Origin: Hedera helix
Taxonomy: Eukaryota; Streptophyta; Magnoliopsida; Apiales; Araliaceae
Assembly (NCBI GenBank): GCA_947179155.2
Contig: OX359269.1
Span: forward strand, 49,830,524-49,894,523
Direction of reading: 5' to 3'
Length of the DNA: 64,000 nucleotides
The notes beneath the pieces were generated by a model that saw nothing but the letters and a program-made list of their open reading frames with translations, was not told the DNA's origin and made no database searches. This document shows, in pieces, positions 11,187-21,773 of the stretch. Made by a program: the position numbers and the translations under genes. Within the stretch, counting starts at the first letter, position 1. Each line of letters starts with the position of its first letter.

Positions 11187-12242
11187 ATAGTGTATGAGTG
11201 AATTTGATTTGGGCGGAAAAAAAATTGTGAAATGAAATGTGAGCCATTAAATTAAGTTGAAAGAATCTGAACAGTCTTTATATTTTTAAATTCAAAATAA
11301 TTTTTGTTTTATTATATAAATGTTACTTTCATATTAACATTGAGTTATTCAGCTTTTATTTTAGTATTGATAGCATGATTAGCCCTTACAACTGGACATA
11401 TGTATGTTTTAATAGACTCATTTTCCGACCTGTTTATCCGATTTTTCCCCCTTTTTTTTTTCTTAATTAAATTTCTCTAAATTCTTTTATATTAATTTTG
11501 TACAACTATTTTAATTCAAAAACAAACGACATGTAATATTTTTATTACTAGCAATACCTTGTATTACAAATGTTATAAATTTATAATAAAATAATTTAAA
11601 TATATACAAAAGACTACTTTTGAAAACAATTATATATATCTGGTTGGAGAGCGGGGTTGAGATGGTATATATTTTATACCCGATATTAACCCTAGAAGAT
11701 TTTGAAAATTAAATCCCATTAAGATCACAATCGATTCGATAAGGTAAAATTATCATGTACCTAAATATGATAAGAGAATTTTGGTAATAAATTTGAATAT
11801 GTTTTGTTATTTTATACTCTCTCTGTTCTTAATTATAAAATCATTATTAACTTTTTAAAATTTAATTTAAAACATTTAAAATTTAAAATTGACATGATTC
11901 ACTTAAATTTTTAAAACAAATTTTTTTGTAGCTAGTAGTACTTTTTAAGATAGTTTATAATATTTATAATTGTATTAATATAAACTAAATGATTCATCTC
12001 AAATTTGAGTTTAAATATATTTTAAATTGACTTTTCAAAATTCAATATTGATCTTATAATTTAGAACAGAAGAAGGATTATTATAAAATGGGTTAACTGT
12101 ATATGTGTCCCTCAAAATTCCAACAAATTTCACTTTTAGCCCTAAAGTATCAATTTTATCAATATTGTTCTTTCTAGTTTAAATTATTTACAAAATTGTT
12201 CTTTTTTAACATATTACTAAAATTATAGGTCAAAAATTTGCG

Positions 12243-12244
<2 letters not shown>

Positions 12245-12294
<50 letters not shown>
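12245..12294. repeat. TA dinucleotide array
   Basis: About 25 uninterrupted TA units. Confidence 0.9.
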
Positions 12295-12298
<4 letters not shown>

Positions 12299-13493
12299 GA
12301 ATACACATTTAACTCATTCCAAACATATGAATAAGACAATAAAATATAAATAACATAATTATTAATAATTTCAGATATGTATGTGAAGAATTAAAATCTA
12401 TAATGTTATCAATATGTTAAAAGAGATCAGTTTTGTAAATAAATTAAACTTGAAAAAACACAATTAAAAAAATTAATACTTTGAAATTAAAAATAATTTT
12501 TTTTAAAATTTTGAAGAACACTTTTACGGTTAACCCTTATAAAATATATAACAGTATTTAGTAATTTGTGACCATGGGAAGTTATATTAATTTTGCTCTC
12601 TCTGTTGACTAACTAAACCAAGAGACCGTGAAAAGTAGACGATGCACAGTGATCAACTTCAAAGCCATATGGGATCTTGGAATTTATGGTTCAGTAAATT
12701 AAAGTTTGTGATTCATAGCGAAATAAAATACTCTGCTGTTCTGAAATAGGGGGCTAAATTTAATTTTTTAAAGTTAATTTAAGATATATACAAATTTAAT
12801 ATTAATTTTATACATAAATTATAAAAAAATATTATTAAATTAAAAATAAAAATTCCAAAAATTAATAAATAGCATTAATTTTAAATTTATTATTATTTTT
12901 AATTTAAAAGGTAAATATTAATCTTATATTACCTCCGTTTCAAATTACAAGACTATTATTGACTTTTGAAAGTTAATTTAAAATATTTTTAAATTTAAAA
13001 TTGAGATGATTCATTAAACAATAAATTTTATGAAAAATTATAAAATAATAAATTTTACGAAAAATAGTAATTTGTATATAACTTTTCAATATTTATCATT
13101 ATATCGTTGAAATTAAAAGAATTTATGTTAATTTTAAGTTTGAAAATATGTTAAGTTGACTTAAAAAATTTAAAATAATTTTAAATTTTAGAACGGAAAG
13201 AATATATATAAAAACTCATAGAATTAAATATAAAACTACAATAACTTATTATACTTCTTCCCTTTTCAAGAGAATTCTTCTTCCTCGTGAGACAGGCCTT
13301 AATACAGTTGTTTAACTTAAAAATGATTTATGTTTGGCTCAAGTACAAGGATACACATGGGGGATAGGACGCCAACCTATTCCATACAGTATTTTCTCTT
13401 TGTGAACGAAAAGTGAAAATAAAAATAAAAATAATAGTAGGCACCTCTCGAGTCTTGACTCACTCAATGGCAAATACAGAATATATAGTTTGG

Positions 13494-13495
<2 letters not shown>

Positions 13496-13541
<46 letters not shown>
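13496..13541. repeat. TA dinucleotide array
   Basis: About 22 uninterrupted TA units. Confidence 0.9.
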
Positions 13542-13543
<2 letters not shown>

Positions 13544-14941
13544 AGAGAGGAGGCTAGTGAAATATTGGTACTTTAATGAGATGGCATAGGCTAAACCCAG
13601 CCGGTCAATATTATAATGCGTTTAAATTCAAAATCAAATTATAATGCGTTTAAATTTTTGTAACAACTATTGGTATAAATTTTACTGTCCAATTTTATTT
13701 ATTTTAATTACTTTTTTTATAATTAAATTGATTATTATAAGAAAGTATATTAAATATACTATCGAGGTTAATTTATTCAATTTTAATTTTTTTTAATATA
13801 TTTGTTTAATTATTAATCTTAAAATTAGTTAATTTAATCATAAAAAATTAATTAGGACAAATAGAGTCTGAGGACAGAGTATATGAAAGAAAAATATAAT
13901 GCGTTCAAATTCAAAATCATGCCGCTGCTACGTAGATTACAAAACCAAAAAAATGTCTCACAAAGTAAAAGATAAAATCAAAGATATCGACAACCCTTAC
14001 TTACAAAGCAAGAAGCCCTTTATTTTTCTTTGGAGCTAGCAAAAGAATAACCCTTTTATTTAAAATTTTATATTAGCAGAGATGGATTTGAACCTTTTTA
14101 AAAAAAAATTAAATAAATAAAATTTGAATTAATTTTTAATATTAACTAAATCATAATAATATTTATAAATTATAATGATACGTTTGAATTTTGTAAACAT
14201 ATTATGAATACCTAAATCAATCAACATACAATTAATCACCCCAAACAAATCACTAATTTATGCAAATTGTAACATAAATAAAATTCTAAAATACACAAAA
14301 AATAAATATTCATAATTCAAACTATAAAAAAATAAGAATAAAAATATGAGTTAAGACTCGAGAGTTGATTTAGAAATTTACTTGTCATAGTTTAATTTGA
14401 ACAATTCTTCGAAGAAATACAAATCAAATTTGTTTTTTATATTCAAACAAAATCAAGATAAAACATATCAAAATCAACCTACAAACGAACTCAATTTAAT
14501 TTATCAATACTTGAACTCGGCGGAGAAAGGTTATGAAGGTGAAAATAGGAGGATAATGACCTTAAAATTTTGGATTTGGAATTCAGAAAATTTGACTAAG
14601 CCAAATATCATGAAAGATGAGCTATAATTGAGTAATACTGTATAAAACAAACAATGACCGAAGCTCAAGGGACAGGAAAAGGAAAAGCAGGAAAAGAAAA
14701 AAACATACATGTTTTGCTTTGCTTTAACATGTTCAGCAATAAGCCAATAAAAAAATATCAACTGGACCACTACAAGTCTATAAAATGACATTCGCTTTTA
14801 TGAAAAACAACATTTTACTTTACTTTTGGTATTACCAAAATAAGTCTCCAAAAAGTGAGCAGACTGCAGAGGCATGAATAGATACGCCCCTGCTTTTATG
14901 TGAATATTGCAAGCCAGGCCAGTTTTATTTTTCACTTATAA

Positions 14942-15811
14942 TTAAAAGGCCTTAGGAGGCTGTCTTATAGATTCAACTTCTTGGATGCCCTTCTTTTTTG
15001 AGAATATCCCACGAACGAAAGCCACAAGAGTGGGCTTTCTTTTGGCCTTCTTTTTGAGATTATTAGGAGATGTCACCACCACATCTCTGCTAACCATCAG
15101 TTTAGCTAGTAAAGGAGAACTTGCAAGCTTAACAGACCTTTTCCTTTGATATTCCAACATTGACACATCTTCATCTTGTGTTTTTACTCCTTCAACTCGG
15201 GTTGCATTTTCGATGAACCTGAGATCTTGGATCTCGGGGTCATCACGGATGATTACTAATTGTTTATTAAAATTTCTTGCCTTTAATTGTTGTAGCTCCT
15301 GCTTTGTCTGTTCAAGGTCTTGTTTTAGAGGTGTGAGACAGTATGCCATGAATTGGCCTTCTTGTTTAGCTTTTTCAAGTCTTTGTTTTGTCTCTTCGAG
15401 CTCGACTGCTGCTGCTCCAAATCTGGATTGGCGCTGCTCCCCATTTTCACTTGCGGCTTTGATCTGCATTTGATGACTTAATAAATTAAGTAAATAGGCA
15501 AACACATGATTGATAATTAATTAATTAGAGGGCTAGCTAGCTAGTTATATGTTCATTGTTCATATTTTGATTGATAGTATAGTATCCCCACCTCTAGGTT
15601 CTTGCTATTTCATGCACTCTACTTAATGGCATGCATGCATATGTCGGGGAGAGAGAGAGAGAGAGAGTACCTCCTCGAGCTTGTTGGCATAGATCTCCCC
15701 GGCTAAAACCCTTTCACCGAACAACATAACAGCTTCTTTAACTGACCGGAATGGTTGACGCATGTCGATCTCAACCCGACCTCTAACCACCACTCCCTCT
15801 TCTCTTTCCAT
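14942..15811 (-). CDS. WEB-family coiled-coil protein
   Basis: Two exons, 15671-15811 (47 codons) and 14942-15463 (174 codons with stop, boundary good to one base), join in phase 0 across a GT-AG intron to give about 220 aa. The N-terminus carries the family signature GRVEIDMRQPFRSVKEAVML followed by FGERVLAGEIYANKL. A coiled coil follows (ETKQRLEKAKQEG, then KQDLEQTKQELQQLK). The C-terminus is basic (NLKKKAKRKPTL, then GIFSKKKG). WEB (DUF827) proteins include WEB1 and PMI2, which act in blue-light chloroplast movement. This short form matches the small WEB members of the At1g75720/At2g17940 kind, whose role is not well known; the link to chloroplast movement is by family only. The initiator Met opens MEREEGVVVRG. 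The gene looks intact, with a TATA box about 140 bases upstream. Confidence 0.88.
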
Positions 15812-15951
15812 ATTCAGTATTACTTATTAGAACTCTCTATAATATTTAGCATGCATGCATGCGCGCACACAGAGAGATATATGACCTCGTGAAATATTGA
15901 ATTGAAGGTAAGAATATGGTTTTTGATTGTAATTGCAAGATTATTATACAC

Positions 15952-15961
15952 ATATATATAG
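15952..15961 (-). promoter_or_regulatory. TATA box of the WEB-family gene
   Basis: CTATATATAT on the minus strand lies about 140 bases upstream of the ATG at 15811, leaving a 5-prime UTR of about 100 bases. The UTR contains tandem GCATGC words near 15850-15862. Confidence 0.55.
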
Positions 15962-16219
15962 GTCGTTACGAATGGCGTGGGGTGAGTTTAGTTTGATTAC
16001 GTTAAGAAAAAAAAAGTACTTAATAAAAAATGATGTGATGGGGGCTTCATTTCTTCGCGTCCACTTCACTAGAATGAACAAATTCTGTTAATTGAAGGTG
16101 ATTGATCCATGTAATTAATTGGTGGTAGTTGCGCCATCAATCTCCATCTGTTTTAATCCATTGGTTAGCTAAACAACTACTCCTACCACAAATATGTATG
16201 CTCTATTCATTATTAATAA

Positions 16220-16260
16220 CTAGTGTGCATGCATGCCCTTGCAAGGCAAGGGCAATTTTT
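16220..16260 (-). mobile_element. Helitron-type 3-prime terminus
   Basis: Read on the minus strand, an 8-bp perfect stem (GCCCTTGC, loop of 3, GCAAGGGC; plus-strand arms 16235-16242 and 16246-16253) is followed 11 bases later by CTAG and then a host T. This is the expected end of a plant Helitron: a short hairpin just upstream of CTRR, inserted between A and T. The matching TC 5-prime end should lie to the right, but I could not place it. Confidence 0.55.
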
Positions 16261-16569
16261 TTCCTTATTATTTGATTATTTATTTCAATAAAAAATTATC
16301 ACATATAATATGTAAAATTAATCAATGTTTATAATAACATGACATTATATTATTATATACTTTAAATTTTTTGAGAATTATTATACACTTTTGCCACAAA
16401 ACTCTATCGATATCGTATATAATACATTTTTTTCGTTCTAAAATATAAGATTATTATTAATTTAAAAAATAATAATTTGAGACATTTTATTAAATTTAAA
16501 ATTAATATATAAATCTATATAAAAAAGAAAAAAATTATTGTTGAAGGAGAGATAATATGAGTTTTTATA

Positions 16570-16695
16570 TAGGGAATTGATATTTCCAAACTGTTTTTTG
16601 ATATTTTTACACAGTGAACTCTATATGTATAGCGATACTTTTTGTGAGATACCGTATAATTTTTTTTAAAAATAGTGTGAAAATATTAATAGTAT
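16570..16695. repeat. Fragment of a foldback transposon family
   Basis: The words GGGAATTGATATTTCC and GATATTTTTACACAGTGAA near 16572-16613 have a reverse-complement counterpart at 23780-23825. The TATAGCGATA word resembles the 4.9-5.3 kb hairpins. Probably one non-autonomous element family. It has no coding capacity. Confidence 0.4.
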
Positions 16696-17152
16696 TGATA
16701 CTTCATTGTAATGTCTACCAACATCTTTTCTTCAACTTAATAATTTGGACATGATTATGTGTATGCATTGTTGTTACACATGGCCAATTCAACTTTTGTT
16801 CAATTAGTGTACTACTTTTGTTCAATTAGTGTGTTATTTTCGTATACTTTATCAAAAACAAACAATATTATTAGTACACGTATGTTGAAAACTAAAATTC
16901 CTCTATTTTTTTAAAAAGTAAATTGGTATCTTGATATGTCAATGACTCACTCACAATTGAGATATTACTGGAATACCAAGATCCCAAGTAATTTCATATG
17001 AGAAAAAACAAACTGAATTCCCAAAATCATTCCAAAAGAATAGTATGAGGCAGACATTAAAAACAAAAATAATCCTCGGACAATGGTGTCACAAGAAAGA
17101 CATCCATCAGAACAAAAGCAACATTAACGGGATGATTCAGGAGCTGCTCAGC

Positions 17153-18898
17153 TCAGTCTTCAATTGGGAAGCGCAAGTGCTTCCCTTTTGGTGCTGGCAG
17201 ACCCTTCAAGCACAAGACACCCGGAGAATCAACACTCGCATCACCACAATCTTCTTCTCCTTCGAACTCATCATCACTGTTGTACACAAATCGGGTATGC
17301 TTCCTAGTAAATTTCGTTCCTTTGACGCTGATCTTGCTCAACCCTTCACACAGATGATCCAACTTTCCATCATCACCATATTCTTCTTCTTCTCCTTCAT
17401 AATAATCATCATCTTCTTCAATGTATACTTCATCTTCAACATCATCTTCTTCTTCATCTCTGGCGCTTGCGTTCACTTGAATTGACCAAATAGGTGCAAC
17501 ATCGTCGTCCGTAGATGACTTGACTTTACTTCCTGCACTCCCTCCTCCTTGGTATGTCAGCTTAGAGGTACAATCAGATGAATCATAAGAATCCTCCGAT
17601 TTGTCGGTGAAATCAAAAAGCAGAGACCTTGTTATCAAACTCTTATCAGATTCAACAATTTCTTGCTTGTTTTGCCCATTAAATATCTCAGTAACCATCT
17701 GTCAAACACAAATAACAAATGAGCCCGAATAATAAAATAAATAATCTTTAGTTTTCATCAAATATTTCCCTAACCCTCTGTCAGATATAGATAACAAATA
17801 CCTGAAACATAATAATACTAAATACCCCCCAATTAAAAATCTTTGATTTACAAAAAAAACTAAAAATATATATTTACAAACTCCAATTTCTTTACAAGTT
17901 TAATACCATTCACAATTGCAGCAATTAGATAGGAACTGCTGATAATTTGGCATCTGTCTGTACCATATTAATCTCAATCAGTCAGACCTAACACGGTGTT
18001 ACACAAACTTTATGGAAATAGAGAACAGCCCTTCAACACAACCTCAAAGTCATTCAGTGGTGATAAACACATATAGAGAAAGAGATTTGGGATTGAGGAA
18101 GGAATGAGGATGTAAATGTCAACATAAATTAGACTAAAAATATACCAATTATAAATAAAAAGTAAGAAAATCAAGAAAAATAACAAGAACCCAATTTGAG
18201 AAAAGATCAAACCTGAGAGATGGTGAAGTGTTCTTGGACAGGAGAGGAAGTAACCGAGGCTAAACCATTCTTCTCAGCGCTTTCATTTCCAGAGAGATTG
18301 GAAACATGAGGTGTGTTGTTAGGAGTTGGGGCAAGAAGAGCCATCGGAGAATTAACAAGGCCTTTGAGGTGAAGAAAAGGCCCATTAACATTGTTATCCA
18401 GCGAAAATTTAGAAAGCTCAGCCTCCTCTTGGACTTTCTGCAAGAGGGTCTTGACTTGACCCCTCAACAGAGCCTCTCCAGATCCAGGAGTGTCGTCGCT
18501 GTTCTTGGTGCATTGACTGCTTATCCGCTTCTTGGAAAAATTTGATGACGGGGTTTCCAAGCTACCCATTGCAAGGCCAACGATCGGCGAATCATTTGTT
18601 ATGTCAATCAGAGCAGATCGATCTTTTCGATTCCCAGTTCCCTGTCTTGATTTTGAAATACCCTCCACAGTTCCAGCAACATTGTCTGAAAATTTCAAGA
18701 AAATATTCATTCAATCGGTTCTCTATAAGAATTAATTGGATTGTATAACACGTTGAATTTTCCATCAATCGTAATTTGGGGGAAAATGAAAATGGTGGGT
18801 AAATAAGAAAACTTACTTGCTATGGGAATATTGTTGTTGCCAGAAGCATCCAAGGCCTGTGATCTTGTAACCCTTCTAGTTGATGATGGAGTCTCCAT
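17153..18898 (-). CDS. Plant-specific acidic-tailed protein with RSALIDITNDSPI motif
   Basis: Three exons, 18817-18898, 18213-18685 and 17153-17698, join cleanly with GT-AG introns into 1,101 nt (366 aa). The N-terminus is METPSSTRRVTRSQ. Conserved blocks follow: DRSALIDITNDSPIVGLAMG, GSGEALLRGQVKTLLQKV, FLHLKGLVNSPMALLAPTP, then a strongly acidic stretch (EEEDDVEDEVYIEEDDD) and a short conserved end (KGLPAPKGKHLRFPIED). I recall plant homologues with these blocks, annotated only loosely (one as lisH-like), with no proven reaction. The basic N-terminus and acidic region suggest a nuclear protein. The ALIDITN word resembles short motifs in mitotic regulators, but that is weak evidence. Four AACGG cores upstream hint at G2/M expression. 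The gene appears intact. Confidence 0.82.
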
Positions 18899-19026
18899 TT
18901 CAGATTTTGAATCGGGAAGAAAAAAACTAAACTAACTAGAGGTTGGGTTATTGAACACAAAGAGATTATAACGCTGAAAGATTGAAGAAGGATGTGTACT
19001 ATGGATAGAGATACATTTTAAGGGTT

Positions 19027-19034
19027 TTATATAA
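19027..19034 (-). promoter_or_regulatory. TATA box of the acidic-tailed gene
   Basis: TATATAAA on the minus strand lies about 130 bases upstream of the ATG at 18898. Confidence 0.55.
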
Positions 19035-19046
19035 AGCTAGGGTTCG

Positions 19047-19180
19047 AACGGGGAAGATATGACCGTTAAGCGGGTTCAGTTGACGTAAAAATTAAAATAA
19101 TGTTTTATCAAAAGTAGCCGTTGGTACACGAACACCGCTAGGGCATCATGTTGGGCTTGAGTTTATTATATATTCAACGG
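19047..19180 (-). promoter_or_regulatory. Cluster of AACGG cores (MSA-like)
   Basis: Four AACGG cores lie within 135 bases upstream of the TATA box: 19047-19051 (plus), 19063-19067 (minus), 19118-19122 (minus) and 19176-19180 (plus). The one at 19118 reads ACCAACGGCTA on the minus strand, one mismatch from the MSA consensus YCYAACGGYYA. The one at 19063 reads CTTAACGGTCA, also one mismatch. MSA elements bind three-repeat MYB proteins and drive G2/M transcription. Confidence 0.5.
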
Positions 19181-19184
19181 CTTA

Positions 19185-19980
19185 GCTTTGGGCCATAATG
19201 TCAAATAAAGTCCACAGTAATTGATTGACTCTCACACTTCCTTTCTTTATCTCCCCCTTAGAAAGGTCTCTAGGCCTCTCTAGTTTTGTGATTTAGGGAG
19301 TAATAATTGTTGTGATTTTCAACAAAAGTTGATTAGAAAAAATTAGCCCATCTATAAATCAATCTCAATTTCAATATATTTTTATGTGCATGCATGCATA
19401 ATAAAGTCACGTTACATTTTTGTCACGCGGATTGATTTCTCACATTTGGCAGGCACATTGGGATAATAAATAAAGCATTATTTCAAATTAAATAGTATGG
19501 AGAAGACAATTATTGTTAGGCTCAACGCCATTTCAAATAGTTCATACAGTGTTAAAGCCAAGCCTACAAGCTGCAAACCCATCTCCAATCTTGTTTCTTT
19601 GAGAACATAACACAATCAATTTGTCACAAGTTTCCCCCCATAAGAATATAACTATAACAATTCGTTAAGACAAACTAAACAATCACATTTTGATTTATAC
19701 TTAGGTCTACGGTTAATTTTGATTTCTAATTAATATTTATTTCTCAATAAAAGTTATCTTCAAGTATTGCCAACTAGTGTCCTTATGAAAACTGAAAAGA
19801 TAACATGACGTTATATTTCATTTCATTCCATTAGAAATTAGAATATCTATCTATCACATTATGACTTTTCATAAACATTAAGTCAAATACTAACATCATA
19901 TTAATAATAATAATAACACAAGATCGTGCAATCTATTCTAGCTAGTTTACTCAATATTGTTGCAGCAATTAATACTCCAT
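19185..19980. other. Intergenic, no gene seen
   Basis: This lies between the acidic-tailed gene's promoter and the 3-prime end of the GASA pseudogene. It is AT-rich with no supported coding region. Confidence 0.5.
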
Positions 19981-20011
19981 ATTGGAGCATAGAAAGACAT
20001 TAGTAATTAAT

Positions 20012-20414
20012 TTATGGACACTTGCGAGCTTGGTGATGGGTTTGGAGGTTGAAGTAGCAAGGACAGGCCTCATAATTTCCATAAGTTCCTGGTGGAACAC
20101 AAGCCCTCTTGCACAGATGTGGCCTCTTCGATTCTTTGCACTTTCCGTCGCAAGCTGCTGTTCAATCAATAGTCGGGATCCCCACAGGACTCGGTGCAGG
20201 CGCAAGCCCATTTATTCCTATCTGCTAATTAATATCCAATTATATAGCACTAACCATGTATCGTTAGCTAAAGCTTTAGTGTATGCGAGTAATGCACATT
20301 TTAAGCATATAAATTAAATTCCTAATTAATTACCACTTGGTGGGGATCGGTGTTGAGATGGAGAAGCATAAGAGAGAGAAGTAAAGCTGCAAATGAAGTT
20401 GAGATCATGGCCAT
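20012..20414 (-). pseudogene. GASA/snakin-type cysteine-rich peptide gene, inactivated
   Basis: Exon 1 (20334-20414, 27 codons) encodes a signal peptide beginning MAMISTSFAALLLSLMLL. Exon 2 (20012-20221) joins in phase 0. Exon 2 reads a Pro-rich linker (APAPSPVGIPTID), then TGA at 20162-20164 where the family has its first cysteine, then in the same frame CDGKCKESKRPHLCKRAC, VPPGTYGNYEACPCY and a terminal KCP. The usual CC-containing block between RAC and VPPG (about nine residues, four cysteines) is missing without a frame change, as after a 27-base deletion. GASA peptides are secreted gibberellin-responsive or antimicrobial proteins with 12 conserved cysteines; this copy could not make that fold. 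Splice sites, TATA box, frame and stop are otherwise preserved, so decay is recent or one lesion is an error. Confidence 0.82.
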
Positions 20415-20480
20415 CTTTTGTTTCTTTCTTTTGCCACATTCAAGAACAAGGTATGGGAATTTAAAGTGAGAGGGGGAGAG

Positions 20481-20490
20481 ATATATATAA
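20481..20490 (-). promoter_or_regulatory. TATA box of the GASA pseudogene
   Basis: TTATATATAT on the minus strand lies about 67 bases upstream of the ATG at 20414, a normal distance for a short plant 5-prime UTR. Confidence 0.5.
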
Positions 20491-20705
20491 GAATGGTAAG
20501 TGGGCTAATAATCATAGGGTTAGTACTATGCATCGGGCGGGGGCTGTCAAATTCTGAAAATCTAAGTAGTCAATTAAATTGGACTTAGGTTATCCGGCGT
20601 CACAGCCGCCTCTCTTTTTTGTTCTAAACATTGGATTTTGGAATTAATTCAAATGCAGATGGCATTGGGCCAGCCACCCAACAAATCTGTTCAGTTAGAT
20701 TATTT

Positions 20706-21773
20706 AGGGGCGGAGGCACTCATGGGCTAGGGTGGGCTGTAGCCCGGGTGAAGGAGGAAAGGGGCTGTAAGAAGCTAAACAGTCGTGGCATGTGTGTTGT
20801 GCCTTCTCCAGCTAGCGCACTAGCAGTGGCTGCAGCTGACATAGCCGATGATTTCCCTGATTTGGCTACAGCAGCGGCAGCAGTGGCTGTGTTTAGAGTG
20901 TCGACAAATGATTCGATGTAGATCCATGTCGCAAATTCATATCCATTAATGAATGGCCAACGGCTCTCTCCTGGACCAAGCAGCCCAAAACTTTCACCAT
21001 CAAACTCAAATGTACATGCTGGACCAGTTGACTCTTTCCGGTTCATGGCTTTCTCCAATGACAGCATTAAACGAGTTGCCCAAATAGTGGTGAGAGTTCT
21101 TGCTATCATTCCAAACCACCTATGCAAATCAATCATACTGAGGGAATGTCCAACTAAGTTCTGGATGCAGTAGCATAAAGGAACTCCATCCCATTTCATT
21201 TGCTCTAGTACACCTACATCCTGAACAAAAATCTTCTCGGCTGACCGCAAAAGAACTCCCAACAGTCCAGCTGTGGAGTACATCGCTCTGTTTCGAGTAC
21301 AAGCACGCAAGATGACCAGCAATCCTCTAACCATCCGAGTCCTGGCTAACATAAAATCCTCAAAATCTCCCAGACCAGGAAGCCAAGGAATAAGCTCGCC
21401 TGCTACTATGGCAGCCCTGGAATTAGCATCACACTAGGAGGATTGTTGTCCTCGTCCTTTTCAAAAGATTCAACACCTCCCATCGTGGCAAGAAGTGAAT
21501 CAACTACCAAGAACGCGATACTATCTGCCTCCTCCTCTCCATTTCCGAATCTCTGCGCACCACTCACAATATTCTTAAAATTATCCATGCTTTCAGGCTT
21601 CCCCATAATAGCAGAATCAATTAAATGCAAGAGCTCCGGAGACACATTTGGCATAACAGGCTTTGGCCTGGGCTTATTTGGAGGAAAGAACTTAACCTAC
21701 TAGTCTCCGCAACCAAGACATATGGTCCAATGAAGTAGTAGCTCGGGACAGAAAAAATTCCTGGCTCCGCCCT
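20706..21773. mobile_element. Putative TIR element that captured a gene fragment
   Basis: The left end reads AGGGGCGGAGGCACTC inward and the right end, on the other strand, reads AGGGCGGAGCCAGGAA inward, so both share an (A)GGGCGGAG end in inverted orientation. Between them lies a fragment of a SPIRRIG-type gene. At the left, coding similarity stops abruptly and GC-rich sequence (GGGCTAGGGTGGGCTG) continues to the end. Flanks AGATTATTT and AGATATGTA match at 6 of 9 bases and may be a decayed target duplication. Length, ends and cargo fit a Pack-type element; the family is not established. Confidence 0.45.
20768..21748 (-). pseudogene. SPI: Fragment of a SPIRRIG-type BEACH-domain gene
   Basis: Minus-strand reading gives SRATTSLDHMSWLRRLV, then MPNVSPELLHLIDSAIMGKP, SIAFLVVDSLLATMGGVES and DEDNNPPSVML. 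After a one-base deletion near 21417-21424 the frame shifts and continues RMVRGLLVILRACTRNRAM, GLLGVLLRSAEKIFVQDV, SLSMIDLHRWFGMIARTLTT, CTFEFDGESFGLLGPGES, FATWIYIESFVDTLNTATAA and HMPRLFSFL. These are central parts of the very large (over 3,000 aa) plant SPI/BCHB BEACH proteins, including the start of the concanavalin-like domain. The BEACH and WD40 parts are absent. A second frame break seems present near 21690, between LRRLV and VKFFPP. It cannot encode a working protein. Confidence 0.82.

Larger units (their letters stand above)
11187..14640. other. Gene-free AT-rich stretch with TA arrays
   Basis: No gene is supported. The stretch contains TA dinucleotide arrays at 12245-12294 and 13496-13541 and several copies of a diffuse motif in which ACTTTTTAA or TTGACTTTT is followed by AATTTAAAAT-type words. 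The last 300 bases before 14942 probably include the 3-prime UTR of the WEB-family gene. Confidence 0.5.

Noticed and set aside
17045..17485. A 146-codon plus-strand frame
   Set aside because: It is the opposite-strand reading of the acidic C-terminal exon, whose GAA/GAT runs give a Phe/Ile-rich shadow.
20631..20921. A 96-codon plus-strand frame rich in Ala
   Set aside because: It is the opposite strand of the Ala-rich region of the SPIRRIG fragment and of the element's GC-rich end.
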